The position numbers and the translations under genes are program-made. Shown piece by piece: positions 1 through 5,024 of a DNA stretch of 5,024 nt (position 1 is the first letter of the stretch; every line of letters begins with the position of its first letter). The notes beneath the pieces were generated by a model, which made no database searches, was not told where the DNA came from, and saw only the letters and a program-made list of their open reading frames with translations. The stretch is from Hyphomicrobiales bacterium (GTDB lineage: Bacteria > Pseudomonadota > Alphaproteobacteria > Parvibaculales > Parvibaculaceae): the NCBI GenBank assembly GCA_015655095.1, contig JAATFR010000015.1:1-5024 (forward strand), written 5' to 3'.

Positions 1-464
1 CGCACTTCCATCTCGACGAGCTCAAGAAGCTCCTCGTCGTCGACCATGTCGCACTTGTTCAGGAACACCACCAGCGCGGGCACGCCAACCTGACGGGCAA
101 GCAGGTTGTGCTCACGAGTCTGCGGCATCGGGCCGTCGGCCGCCGAAACAACCAGAATGGCGCCGTCCATCTGCGCCGCCCCCGTGATCATGTTCTTCAC
201 ATAGTCAGCATGGCCGGGGCAGTCCACATGCGCATAGTGGCGGTTGTCCGTCTCATATTCGACATGCGCCGTCGAGATCGTGATACCGCGCGCCTTCTCT
301 TCAGGCGCCTTGTCAATCTGGTCATAGGCCGAGAACTTCGCGTAACCCTTCTCTGCCAGAATCTTCGTAATCGCAGCCGTCAGTGACGTCTTGCCATGGT
401 CAACATGGCCAATCGTCCCGATGTTACAATGCGGCTTCGTACGTTCAAATTTCTCTTTGGCCAT
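1..464 (-). CDS. tuf: Elongation factor Tu, N-terminal part (cut by window edge)
   Basis: EF-Tu is the cytoplasmic GTPase that brings aminoacyl-tRNA to the ribosomal A site. The first 154 codons are visible and the rest lies beyond base 1, so this is a window truncation and not a broken gene. The protein starts MAKEKFERTKPHCNIGTIGH. The GTP-binding motifs are intact: G1 GHVDHGKT (residues 19-26), switch I RGITI (59-63, Thr62), G3 DCPGH (81-85, catalytic His85) and G4 NKCD (136-139). The visible part covers most of the G domain. The ATG at 464-462 is preceded by GGAG (475-472) with 7 bases between, which fixes the start. An ATG at 477-475 is out of frame. The gene lies 53 bases after fusA and is presumably co-transcribed with it. 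Many proteobacteria carry a second tuf copy elsewhere, which cannot be judged here. The identification is secure. Confidence 0.98.
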   Translation of the reverse strand, partial: MAKEKFERTKPHCNIGTIGHVDHGKTSLTAAITKILAEKGYAKFSAYDQIDKAPEEKARGITISTAHVEYETDNRHYAHVDCPGHADYVKNMITGAAQMDGAILVVSAADGPMPQTREHNLLARQVGVPALVVFLNKCDMVDDEELLELVEMEV

Positions 465-471
465 CTCGGCG

Positions 472-475
472 CTCC
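472..475 (-). promoter_or_regulatory. Shine-Dalgarno site of tuf
   Basis: GGAG on the minus strand lies 7 bases before the ATG of tuf. It selects the MAKEKF start over the out-of-frame ATG that overlaps it at 477-475. Confidence 0.75.
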
Positions 476-494
476 ATTATCCTAGAACTTCGGC

Positions 495-515
495 ACTGAC
501 GGATCTTACTGACGG
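495..515 (-). repeat. 8-bp direct repeat in the fusA-tuf spacer
   Basis: ACTGACGG (plus-strand reading) occurs at 495-502 and again at 508-515, separated by ATCTT, so the period is 13. It lies entirely in the 53-base gap between the fusA stop and the tuf ribosome binding site. No clear stem-loop with a T-tract is present in the gap, so I see no terminator between fusA and tuf. The function is unknown and a chance duplication is possible. Confidence 0.5.
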
Positions 516-517
516 TC

Positions 518-2611
518 TCAGGCGTAGCGGTTTTTCATTTCGTCGGCCACCACCTGCGGCACATGCTCATAGTGGTCGAACTGCATCGTATATTGTGCAC
601 GGCCCTGACTCATCGAACGCAGGCTGTTCACATATCCAAACATCTTGGCCAGCGGCACCATGGCGTTTACCACCTGGGCGTTGCCCCGCTGCTCCGTACC
701 GGTGATCTGACCCCGGCGACTGTTCAGATCGCCAATCACATCACCCATATATTCATCGGGCGTCACCACCTCGACCCGCATGATCGGCTCAAGGAGCGTC
801 ACACCAGCGGCCAGGGCGCCTTCGCGAAACGCCGCGCGCCCGGCAATCTCGAAAGCCAGGACGCTCGAGTCGACATCATGGTAAGCGCCGTCAACCAGCG
901 TGACCTTGAAATCAATCATCGGGAAACCGGCGATCGGCCCCGAATTCCTGACACTCTCAACACCCTTCTGAACACCGGGGATATATTCCCGGGGAACAGC
1001 GCCACCAACTACCGCGCTGGTGAACTGGAAACCCGATCCGGGCTCTCCCGGTTCAAGCACCAGCTTGACGCGTGCAAACTGGCCTGAACCACCCGTCTGC
1101 TTCTTGTGCGTATAGTCGACTTCGGCGCGCTTTGTAAGCGTCTCACGATAGGCGACCTGCGGAGCACCGACATTCGCCTCAACCTTGAATTCGCGCCGCA
1201 TGCGGTCGACGATGATTTCAAGGTGAAGCTCACCCATGCCCTTAATAATCGTTTGTCCGGATTCCTCGTCCACCGAAACACGGAAAGACGGATCTTCCTG
1301 GGCAAGACGGCTGAGCGCCATGCCCATCTTCTCCTGATCGACCTTGGTCCTTGGCTCGACCGCGATCTCGATGACGGGCTCCGGGAACACCATCCGCTCC
1401 AGCAGGATCGGATGGGCCACATCGCTGAGCGTATCGCCCGTCGTCGTATTCTTGAGGCCCGCGAGCGCGATGATGTCACCTGCGAACGCCTCTTTAACAT
1501 CTTCCCGGTGGTTCGCATGCATCTGCAGCATACGACCGACACGCTCACGGTTGCCTTTTACCGTGTTTACGACGGCCATTCCCGTCGACAGCACACCCGA
1601 GTAGACCCGGGCGAAGGTGAGCGATCCGACGAATGGATCGTTCATAATCTTGAAGGCAAGTGCAGCGACCGGCGCATCGTCTGATGCAGGACGAGAAATC
1701 TCCGCCTCCGTACGCGGGTCCAGACCGGTTACCGGCGGGATGTCGAGCGGCGAAGGCAGATAATCCACCACCGCATCAAGCATCGCCTGGACGCCCTTGT
1801 TCTTGAAAGCAGACCCACAAAGAACCGGCACGAAGTGGCGTGCAATGGTGCCCTTGCGGATACACTTCTTGAGGATGACCTCGTCTGGCTCTGCACCATT
1901 GAGGTACGCTTCCATCGCGAGATCATCCATTTCGACGGCCTGCTCGACGAGCTTTGTGCGGTATTCCGCGGCCTTTTCTTTATATTCGTCGCGTATCTCG
2001 CGATACTCGAACTCAGCGCCGAGCCCCTCTTCCTTCCAGATGATCTCTTTCATCTTCAGAAGATCGACAAGCCCCTCGAAACTACCCTCTGCGCCGACAG
2101 GGAGCTGACAAACCAACGGATTAGCCGCCAGCCGCTCCACCATCATGTCTACGCAGCGGTAGAAGTTCGCCCCGGTGCGATCCATCTTGTTGACGAAACA
2201 CATCCGCGGCACATTGTACTTGTCGGCCTGCCTCCAGACCGTCTCGGACTGCGGCTCAACACCGGCCACCGAGTCGAACACGGTGATGGCGCCGTCCAGA
2301 ACCCGGAGAGACCGCTCTACCTCAATCGTGAAGTCGACGTGGCCAGGCGTATCAATGATGTTGATACGGATCTGTTCCCCGTCCTTGGGGTCTTTCCAGA
2401 AGCAGGTGGTCGCAGCAGAAGTGATCGTGATGCCACGCTCTTGCTCCTGCTCCATCCAGTCCATGGTGGCCGCGCCATCATGAACCTCACCGATCTTATG
2501 GCTCACACCTGTGTAGTACAGGATCCGCTCGGTTGTCGTCGTCTTCCCGGCATCAATGTGCGCCATGATGCCGATGTTACGATAGCGTTCGAGCGGTGTC
2601 TTACGAGACAT
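518..2611 (-). CDS. fusA: Elongation factor G
   Basis: EF-G is the GTPase that drives tRNA-mRNA translocation and, with RRF, ribosome recycling. The protein has 697 residues, close to the usual length of about 700. The G domain carries G1 AHIDAGKT (17-24), switch I RGITI (59-63), G3 DTPGH (87-91), G4 NKMD (141-144) and G5 GSAFKNKG (266-273). The G' insertion lies roughly at 165-255. Domain II covers about 310-400, domain III about 405-485 with KGMGELHLE (457-465), domain IV about 490-605 with HKKQTGGSGQFARV (502-515) and the tip motif YHDVDSS (577-583), and domain V follows from about 608 with PDEYMGDVIGDLNSRRG. His578 corresponds to the tip histidine important in translocation. The ATG at 2611-2609 gives the canonical MSRKTPLERYRNIG start, and TGA at 520-518 ends the gene. 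It lies 31 bases after rpsG. Nothing is missing or unusual, and the sequence looks like a canonical fusA, not the fusA2 paralogue. Confidence 0.99.
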   Translation of the reverse strand: MSRKTPLERYRNIGIMAHIDAGKTTTTERILYYTGVSHKIGEVHDGAATMDWMEQEQERGITITSAATTCFWKDPKDGEQIRINIIDTPGHVDFTIEVERSLRVLDGAITVFDSVAGVEPQSETVWRQADKYNVPRMCFVNKMDRTGANFYRCVDMMVERLAANPLVCQLPVGAEGSFEGLVDLLKMKEIIWKEEGLGAEFEYREIRDEYKEKAAEYRTKLVEQAVEMDDLAMEAYLNGAEPDEVILKKCIRKGTIARHFVPVLCGSAFKNKGVQAMLDAVVDYLPSPLDIPPVTGLDPRTEAEISRPASDDAPVAALAFKIMNDPFVGSLTFARVYSGVLSTGMAVVNTVKGNRERVGRMLQMHANHREDVKEAFAGDIIALAGLKNTTTGDTLSDVAHPILLERMVFPEPVIEIAVEPRTKVDQEKMGMALSRLAQEDPSFRVSVDEESGQTIIKGMGELHLEIIVDRMRREFKVEANVGAPQVAYRETLTKRAEVDYTHKKQTGGSGQFARVKLVLEPGEPGSGFQFTSAVVGGAVPREYIPGVQKGVESVRNSGPIAGFPMIDFKVTLVDGAYHDVDSSVLAFEIAGRAAFREGALAAGVTLLEPIMRVEVVTPDEYMGDVIGDLNSRRGQITGTEQRGNAQVVNAMVPLAKMFGYVNSLRSMSQGRAQYTMQFDHYEHVPQVVADEMKNRYA

Positions 2612-2642
2612 AACAGCGGGTCGCCTTCAGTCCTTAACTCTC

Positions 2643-3113
2643 TTACCAGCGGTAGTGCGAGAAGGCGCGGTTGGCTTCCGCCATCCGGTGCGTATCTTCA
2701 CGCTTCTTCACTGCGCTGCCGCGGTTGTTCGCAGCATCCAGCAGCTCACCACTCAGGCGGTCCACCATTGTCGTCTCATTGCGAGCCCGGGCGGCATTGA
2801 TCAACCAGCGGATCGCAAGAGCCTGGCGACGATCGGGGCGAACCTCGACCGGCACCTGATAGGTGGCACCACCCACACGCCGCGAACGAACTTCGATCGC
2901 AGGCTTTACATTAACCAGCGCATCATGGAACACGCGCAGCGGATCGGTCTTGGCCCGCTGCTCGATCTTGTCGAAAGCACCGAAAACGATGCGCTCGGCG
3001 ACCGATTTCTTGCCGTGCTTCATAAGGCTGTTCATAAACTTGGCCACAACCTCGTCGCCAAACTTGGCGTCCGGGATGACTTCTCGTTTATCAGCGCGGT
3101 GACGACGCGACAT
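2643..3113 (-). CDS. rpsG: 30S ribosomal protein S7
   Basis: S7 nucleates assembly of the 3' domain of 16S rRNA and sits in the head of the small subunit near the E site. The protein has 156 residues, the normal bacterial length. It starts MSRRHRADKREVIPD and shows the family core KFMNSLMKHGKKSVAE (25-40), the beta-hairpin around RSRRVGGATYQVPVEV (76-91), the helix RRQALAIRWLINAARAR (95-111) and the C-terminus AFSHYRW. The many Arg and Lys residues fit rRNA binding. The ATG at 3113-3111 has a strong Shine-Dalgarno site 7 bases upstream. The stop is TAA. The gene lies only 16 bases after rpsL, much less than the spacer of about 100 nt that carries the S7 autoregulatory site in E. coli. Co-transcription and perhaps translational coupling with rpsL are therefore likely. 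Confidence 0.99.
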   Translation of the reverse strand: MSRRHRADKREVIPDAKFGDEVVAKFMNSLMKHGKKSVAERIVFGAFDKIEQRAKTDPLRVFHDALVNVKPAIEVRSRRVGGATYQVPVEVRPDRRQALAIRWLINAARARNETTMVDRLSGELLDAANNRGSAVKKREDTHRMAEANRAFSHYRW

Positions 3114-3120
3114 ATTTCAA

Positions 3121-3126
3121 TCCCTC
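3121..3126 (-). promoter_or_regulatory. Shine-Dalgarno site of rpsG
   Basis: GAGGGA on the minus strand ends 7 bases before the rpsG ATG and lies within the 16-base gap after the rpsL stop. It is the best ribosome binding site in the operon and fits efficient reinitiation after rpsL. Confidence 0.8.
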
Positions 3127-3129
3127 AGA

Positions 3130-3501
3130 TCACTTCGGACGCTTGGCGCCGTACTTGGAACGACGCTGGCGGCGATCCTTGACGCCCTGCGTATCGAGCA
3201 CGCCGCGGATGATGTGGTAGCGAACGCCAGGAAGATCCTTTACGCGACCGCCGCGGATCATCACCACGGAATGTTCCTGGAGGTTGTGCCCCTCGCCAGG
3301 AATGTAGCTTGTGACCTCGAAGCCGTTGGTCAAACGCACGCGCGCAACCTTACGCAGAGCTGAGTTCGGCTTCTTCGGCGTGGTCGTATAGACCCGCGTG
3401 CAGACGCCGCGCTTTTGCGGGCAGGCCTCCATGGCCGGCACCTTGTTACGCGCAGGAAGCGGCTTGCGCCGATTGCGGATTAGCTGATTGATCGTTGGCA
3501 T
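3130..3501 (-). CDS. rpsL: 30S ribosomal protein S12
   Basis: S12 lies at the decoding centre of the 30S subunit and controls accuracy of tRNA selection. The protein has 123 residues, matching the short (about 123-125) bacterial form. It starts MPTINQLIRNRRKPLPARNK and contains TTTPKKPNSALRKVARV (39-55), IPGEGHNLQEHSVVMIRGGR (67-86) and VKDLPGVRYHIIRGVLD (87-103), then a basic tail. Lys43 and Lys88, the classical streptomycin-resistance positions, are both the sensitive-type lysine. Asp89, the residue methylthiolated by RimO in E. coli, is present. The ATG at 3501-3499 gives the canonical start. Its ribosome binding site is weak, with only CGAGATC-like purines just upstream, which contrasts with rpsG. 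It is the first gene of the str transcript, behind a leader of about 220 nt. The stop is TGA at 3132-3130. Confidence 0.99.
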   Translation of the reverse strand: MPTINQLIRNRRKPLPARNKVPAMEACPQKRGVCTRVYTTTPKKPNSALRKVARVRLTNGFEVTSYIPGEGHNLQEHSVVMIRGGRVKDLPGVRYHIIRGVLDTQGVKDRRQRRSKYGAKRPK

Positions 3502-3523
3502 CCAGATCTCGCCCGTTCGATCC

Positions 3524-3542
3524 CGTTAAAAAAACATTAACG
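3524..3542 (-). repeat. Inverted repeat with U7 run; matches TTAA-N7-TTAAC
   Basis: The minus strand reads CGTTAA, TGTTTTT, TTAACG: a perfect 6-bp inverted repeat around a 7-base spacer. As RNA it could form a weak hairpin with a U-rich loop, 22 bases before the rpsL ATG. As DNA it contains TTAA-N7-TTAAC (3540-3525), the consensus of the alphaproteobacterial cell-cycle regulator CtrA. The A/T run by itself could produce the match by chance, so regulator binding is not established. Confidence 0.45.
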
Positions 3543-3621
3543 CTTGCGCCCCACCCCAAACGGAGATGAAGACGCAAACACTGCCGCATCCCCTTTCCAG
3601 GATCAGCGACCTTTTGCAGAG

Positions 3622-3635
3622 GATCCCGAAGGATC
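3622..3635 (-). repeat. UUCG tetraloop hairpin in the rpsL leader
   Basis: The minus strand reads GATCC TTCG GGATC: five perfect pairs closed by C-G around UUCG, an exceptionally stable RNA tetraloop. Flanking GCA and TGC can add three more pairs across a small internal loop. No T-tract follows, so it is not an intrinsic terminator. It probably serves as a folding or stability element of the leader RNA. Confidence 0.6.
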
Positions 3636-3663
3636 ATGCGACAGACTTGGTATCGGCTTTGTT

Positions 3664-3716
3664 CTCAGCGTTTAGGCGGCGCGTGAAACACGCGCTCAAA
3701 CTCCCTACCACCTGAG
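3664..3716 (-). repeat. Nested stem-loop at the 5' end of the str leader
   Basis: Three helices are nested on the minus strand. The inner one is GCGCGTG / CACGCGC with a TTT loop (3695-3679, 7 perfect pairs). The middle one is GTTTG / TAAAC (3701-3697 with 3674-3670, one G-U pair). The outer one is CTCAG / CTGAG (3716-3712 with 3668-3664). A purine-rich bulge GTGGTAGGGA (3711-3702) lies on the 5' side. The whole begins about 7 nt after the predicted transcription start. Such a 5' stem-loop can protect mRNA or bind a protein. Which of these roles applies here cannot be told from the sequence. Confidence 0.55.
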
Positions 3717-3729
3717 TTCAACTGGGCGG

Positions 3730-3758
3730 AACTTACCTATCCCCCCCTGCCGCGTCAA
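3730..3758 (-). promoter_or_regulatory. Predicted sigma70-type promoter of the str operon
   Basis: On the minus strand the -35 box TTGACG (3758-3753) is separated by exactly 17 bases from a -10 box TAAGTT (3735-3730). The start is expected near A3723. The -35 box matches the consensus at five of six positions. The -10 box is weaker, which is common for alphaproteobacterial housekeeping promoters. The spacer contains seven consecutive G (3747-3741). It is the best promoter I find between the rpoC terminator and rpsL and is correctly oriented for rpsL-rpsG-fusA-tuf. Confidence 0.72.
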
Positions 3759-3968
3759 CACCCAACCTTGCGATTGGCAAAGATTCAGCCAGATTGAGGC
3801 TTTCGGGCCTGAATGAGGCGTTTTTCACCGACACCACGGGGCTTTTACGGGTGGATAAGGACCGGAAAAGGCTCTTCAGGCCGCTTTCTGCCTGCCCGGG
3901 TCCAGAATCAGACCATCCGGGAAAGATTAATAACCATAATTAATGATCTTTGCCGCCACCCATCGTCC
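3759..3968. other. Non-coding stretch between the rpoC terminator and the str promoter
   Basis: I find no convincing gene here on either strand. It holds an AT-rich inverted repeat at 3926-3944 (ATTAAT, 7 bases, ATTAAT). A second inverted repeat is at 3783-3814 (ATTCAG and CTGAAT), with a small AGGC / GCCT hairpin inside at 3797-3810. There is also an imperfect direct repeat, ATTGAGGC at 3793-3800 and AATGAGGC at 3812-3819. The last group begins about 25 bases upstream of the -35 box, so it could be an upstream regulatory region, but nothing identifies a regulator. Confidence 0.4.
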
Positions 3969-4002
3969 AAAACAAACGGGCCGCAACTTCCGCTGCGGCC
4001 CG
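3969..4002 (-). terminator. Intrinsic terminator after rpoC
   Basis: On the minus strand CGGGCCGCA and TGCGGCCCG form a perfect 9-bp GC-rich stem (4002-3994 with 3985-3977) around the 8-base loop GCGGAAGT. The T-rich tail TTTGTTTT follows (3976-3969). It begins 33 bases after the rpoC stop codon. The plus strand lacks a T-tract after the stem, so it acts in one direction only. It should end the rpoBC transcript and separate it from the str operon. Confidence 0.9.
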
Positions 4003-4035
4003 CTAATCACTTTACATATGAGGCCATCCAGAAAC

Positions 4036-5024
4036 TCAGTCGGCAGAAACCACCACGGCCTGGCTCTCTCCACCCTTCTCCTGAACGATTAGATCATCCC
4101 GGCGCTGAGCCTCCTGGCGCAGGCGGCGCAGCATGCCGCCGGTACCGGCGGGGATCAGGCGACCCACGATCACGTTTTCCTTCAGGCCGATCAGCTCATC
4201 AACCTTGCCGTTGACGGCAGCTTCGGTCAGCACCCTGGTCGTTTCCTGGAAGGAAGCAGCCGAGAATACCGAACGGGTCTGGAGGGAGGCCTTGGTGATG
4301 CCAAGCAGAACGGCGGACGCCGTCGCCACCTGCTTGCCCTCGGCCGCCACCCGCAGGTTTTCTGCCTCGAACTCGGGACGGTCAATCTGCTCGCCAGGGA
4401 GGAAGCTTGAATCCCCGGGGTTGATAATTTCGACCTTCTGCAGCATCTGGCGCACGATCACTTCAATATGCTTGTCGTTGATCGCCACGCCCTGAAGCCG
4501 GTAAACGTCCTGAATCTCGTTCACCAGATAGGCCGCCAGTTCCTCGACACCCGAGATGGCCAGAATATCATGCGGCGCGGGATGACCATCGAGCAGGAAT
4601 TCGCCCTTCTCGATGATATCGCCTTCCTGCACCGTGATGTGCTTGCCCTTGGGGATCATGTATTCCACAGGATCGGCGCCATCGGAGGGATGGATGACGA
4701 TCCGGCGCTTGTTCTTGTAGTCGCGGCCAAACTCTACCCGGCCCGTGACCTCGGCAATGATGGCGTGGTCCTTGGGACGGCGAGCCTCGAACAGTTCCGC
4801 CACGCGCGGCAGACCGCCCGTGATGTCGCGTGTCTTGGCGCCTTCCGTCGGAATACGCGCGATCACGTCGCCGGCTTTCACTTCCGCACCGTCTTCGACA
4901 GAGAGAATGGCGTCCACGGAAAGCCCGTAACGCGCTTCGCCCGTCTGGGTCGGCAGCGGCTTGCCCTTCTTGTCGACGATAAGCAGCGCCGGATGCAGAT
5001 CAGGGGCCTTCGACGAGCCGGTGC
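4036..5024 (-). CDS. rpoC: RNA polymerase beta' subunit, C-terminal part (cut by window edge)
   Basis: Beta' forms the catalytic core of RNA polymerase together with beta. The last 328 residues are visible. The reading frame stays open to base 5024, so the gene continues beyond the window, and the start lies outside it. Recognisable family blocks are TRDITGGLPRVAELFEARRP (residues 68-87 of the visible part), APHDIL and YLVNEIQDVYRLQGVAINDK, KHIEVIVRQML, then LLGITKASLQTRSVFSAASF, QETTRVLTEAA and LKENVIVGRLIPAGTG near the end. These are the conserved C-terminal clamp and omega-contacting segments. A charged, less conserved tail follows (RRLRQEAQRRDDLIVQEKGG) and ends VVSAD at a TGA (4038-4036). 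The internal GTG at 4917 is not a start because the frame and the homology run straight through it. The gene is intact as far as visible and is followed by a strong terminator. Confidence 0.99.
   Translation of the reverse strand, partial: TGSSKAPDLHPALLIVDKKGKPLPTQTGEARYGLSVDAILSVEDGAEVKAGDVIARIPTEGAKTRDITGGLPRVAELFEARRPKDHAIIAEVTGRVEFGRDYKNKRRIVIHPSDGADPVEYMIPKGKHITVQEGDIIEKGEFLLDGHPAPHDILAISGVEELAAYLVNEIQDVYRLQGVAINDKHIEVIVRQMLQKVEIINPGDSSFLPGEQIDRPEFEAENLRVAAEGKQVATASAVLLGITKASLQTRSVFSAASFQETTRVLTEAAVNGKVDELIGLKENVIVGRLIPAGTGGMLRRLRQEAQRRDDLIVQEKGGESQAVVVSAD

Larger units (their letters stand above)
3502..3723 (-). promoter_or_regulatory. Structured 5' leader of the str mRNA
   Basis: This is the untranslated stretch between the predicted transcription start (A at about 3723) and the rpsL ATG. 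It holds, 5' to 3': a nested stem-loop (3716-3664), a UUCG hairpin (3635-3622), a long-range pairing of GTTTGCG (3579-3573) with CGCAAGC (3548-3542), and an inverted repeat with a U7 loop (3542-3524). No ribosomal-protein signature is recognisable in it. An open frame from 3637 to 3446 runs through it into rpsL out of frame and is not convincing as a gene. A leader this long and paired before a ribosomal-protein operon suggests autoregulation or attenuation, but that is inference. The extent depends on the promoter call being right. Confidence 0.5.

Noticed and set aside
1009..1548. Minus-strand frame of 179 codons inside fusA
   Set aside because: It is fusA read in a shifted frame, rich in Arg and Ser, without any domain of its own.
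563..1684. Plus-strand open frames of 174 and 192 codons opposite fusA
   Set aside because: They are antisense shadows of EF-G domains II to V, without family resemblance or a convincing ribosome binding site.
1835..2800. Long open frame of 321 codons on the plus strand, opposite fusA and the end of rpsG
   Set aside because: It lies fully antisense to strongly conserved genes, crosses the rpsG-fusA spacer, has no recognisable domain, and is explained by the codon bias of the real genes.
2655..3182. Plus-strand open frame of 175 codons opposite rpsG
   Set aside because: It runs antisense through rpsG and into rpsL. It is a composition artefact of highly conserved ribosomal genes.
3622..3635. 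UUCG hairpin as an intrinsic terminator in the leader
   Set aside because: The stem is only 5 pairs and is followed by CTCTGCAAAAGG with no T-tract.
3446..3637. Minus-strand frame of 63 codons in the rpsL leader, overlapping the rpsL start out of frame; an internal ATG at 3589 follows GGAAAGGGG
   Set aside because: The first ATG has no ribosome binding site and lies in the UUCG hairpin. The purine run abuts the internal ATG too closely for a standard site. The last third is rpsL read in the wrong frame. A small upstream reading frame is not excluded, and ribosome profiling would decide.
3813..4214. Plus-strand open frame of 133 codons starting in the intergenic region
   Set aside because: It has no ribosome binding site, runs through the antisense of the rpoC terminator and the end of rpoC, and is rich in Arg and Pro with no recognisable domain.
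4036..4917. A 293-residue protein starting at the GTG at 4917
   Set aside because: The frame stays open upstream to the window edge and encodes continuous RpoC sequence, so the GTG is an internal valine codon and not a start.
1..5024. CRISPR arrays, insertion sequences, tRNA or rRNA genes, integration sites
   Set aside because: I looked for regular repeats with spacers, terminal inverted repeats with target duplications, transposase motifs and tRNA-like segments and found none. The window is filled by conserved housekeeping genes.

Overview
This window is the ribosomal str operon and its upstream junction with rpoC. All genes are read on the minus strand, so transcription runs from high to low coordinates: rpoC (3' end, 5024-4036), a terminator and a 534-base intergenic region, rpsL (3501-3130), rpsG (3113-2643), fusA (2611-518) and tuf (5' part, 464-1, cut by the window edge). 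The moderately GC-rich composition, the rpoC / rpsL-rpsG-fusA-tuf order and the protein sequences suggest a bacterium, most likely an alphaproteobacterium. Pointers are the EF-Tu N-terminus beginning MAKEKFERTKPH, the EF-G start MSRKTPLERYRNIG and the RpoC C-terminal sequence. I recognise these from memory of the families and would not name a genus.

Layout in the direction of transcription: RpoC ends at 4036 and is followed by a strong intrinsic terminator (9-bp GC stem plus a T-rich tail, 4002-3969). About 210 bases without a gene follow, then a sigma70-type promoter (TTGACG, 17 bases, TAAGTT; 3758-3730) with a run of seven G in its spacer. A leader of about 220 nt with several inverted repeats separates the predicted start of transcription from rpsL. 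The four str genes then follow with short spacers (16, 31 and 53 bases), which fits one polycistronic mRNA. No gene is broken: the three complete proteins have normal family lengths and intact signature motifs.

The genes act together in gene expression. RpoC is the beta' subunit of RNA polymerase. S12 and S7 are small-subunit ribosomal proteins at the decoding centre and in the head. EF-G drives translocation and EF-Tu delivers aminoacyl-tRNA. The coding content is ordinary housekeeping and I see no accessory, mobile, defence or novel enzymatic system. The only part with room for something undescribed is the rpoC-rpsL intergenic region: a structured leader with a nested 5' stem-loop, a UUCG hairpin and a U7-containing inverted repeat that also matches TTAA-N7-TTAAC, the alphaproteobacterial CtrA motif. 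The short rpsL-rpsG spacer leaves no room for an E. coli-style S7 autoregulatory site there, which makes the leader a reasonable place to look for the operon's control element.
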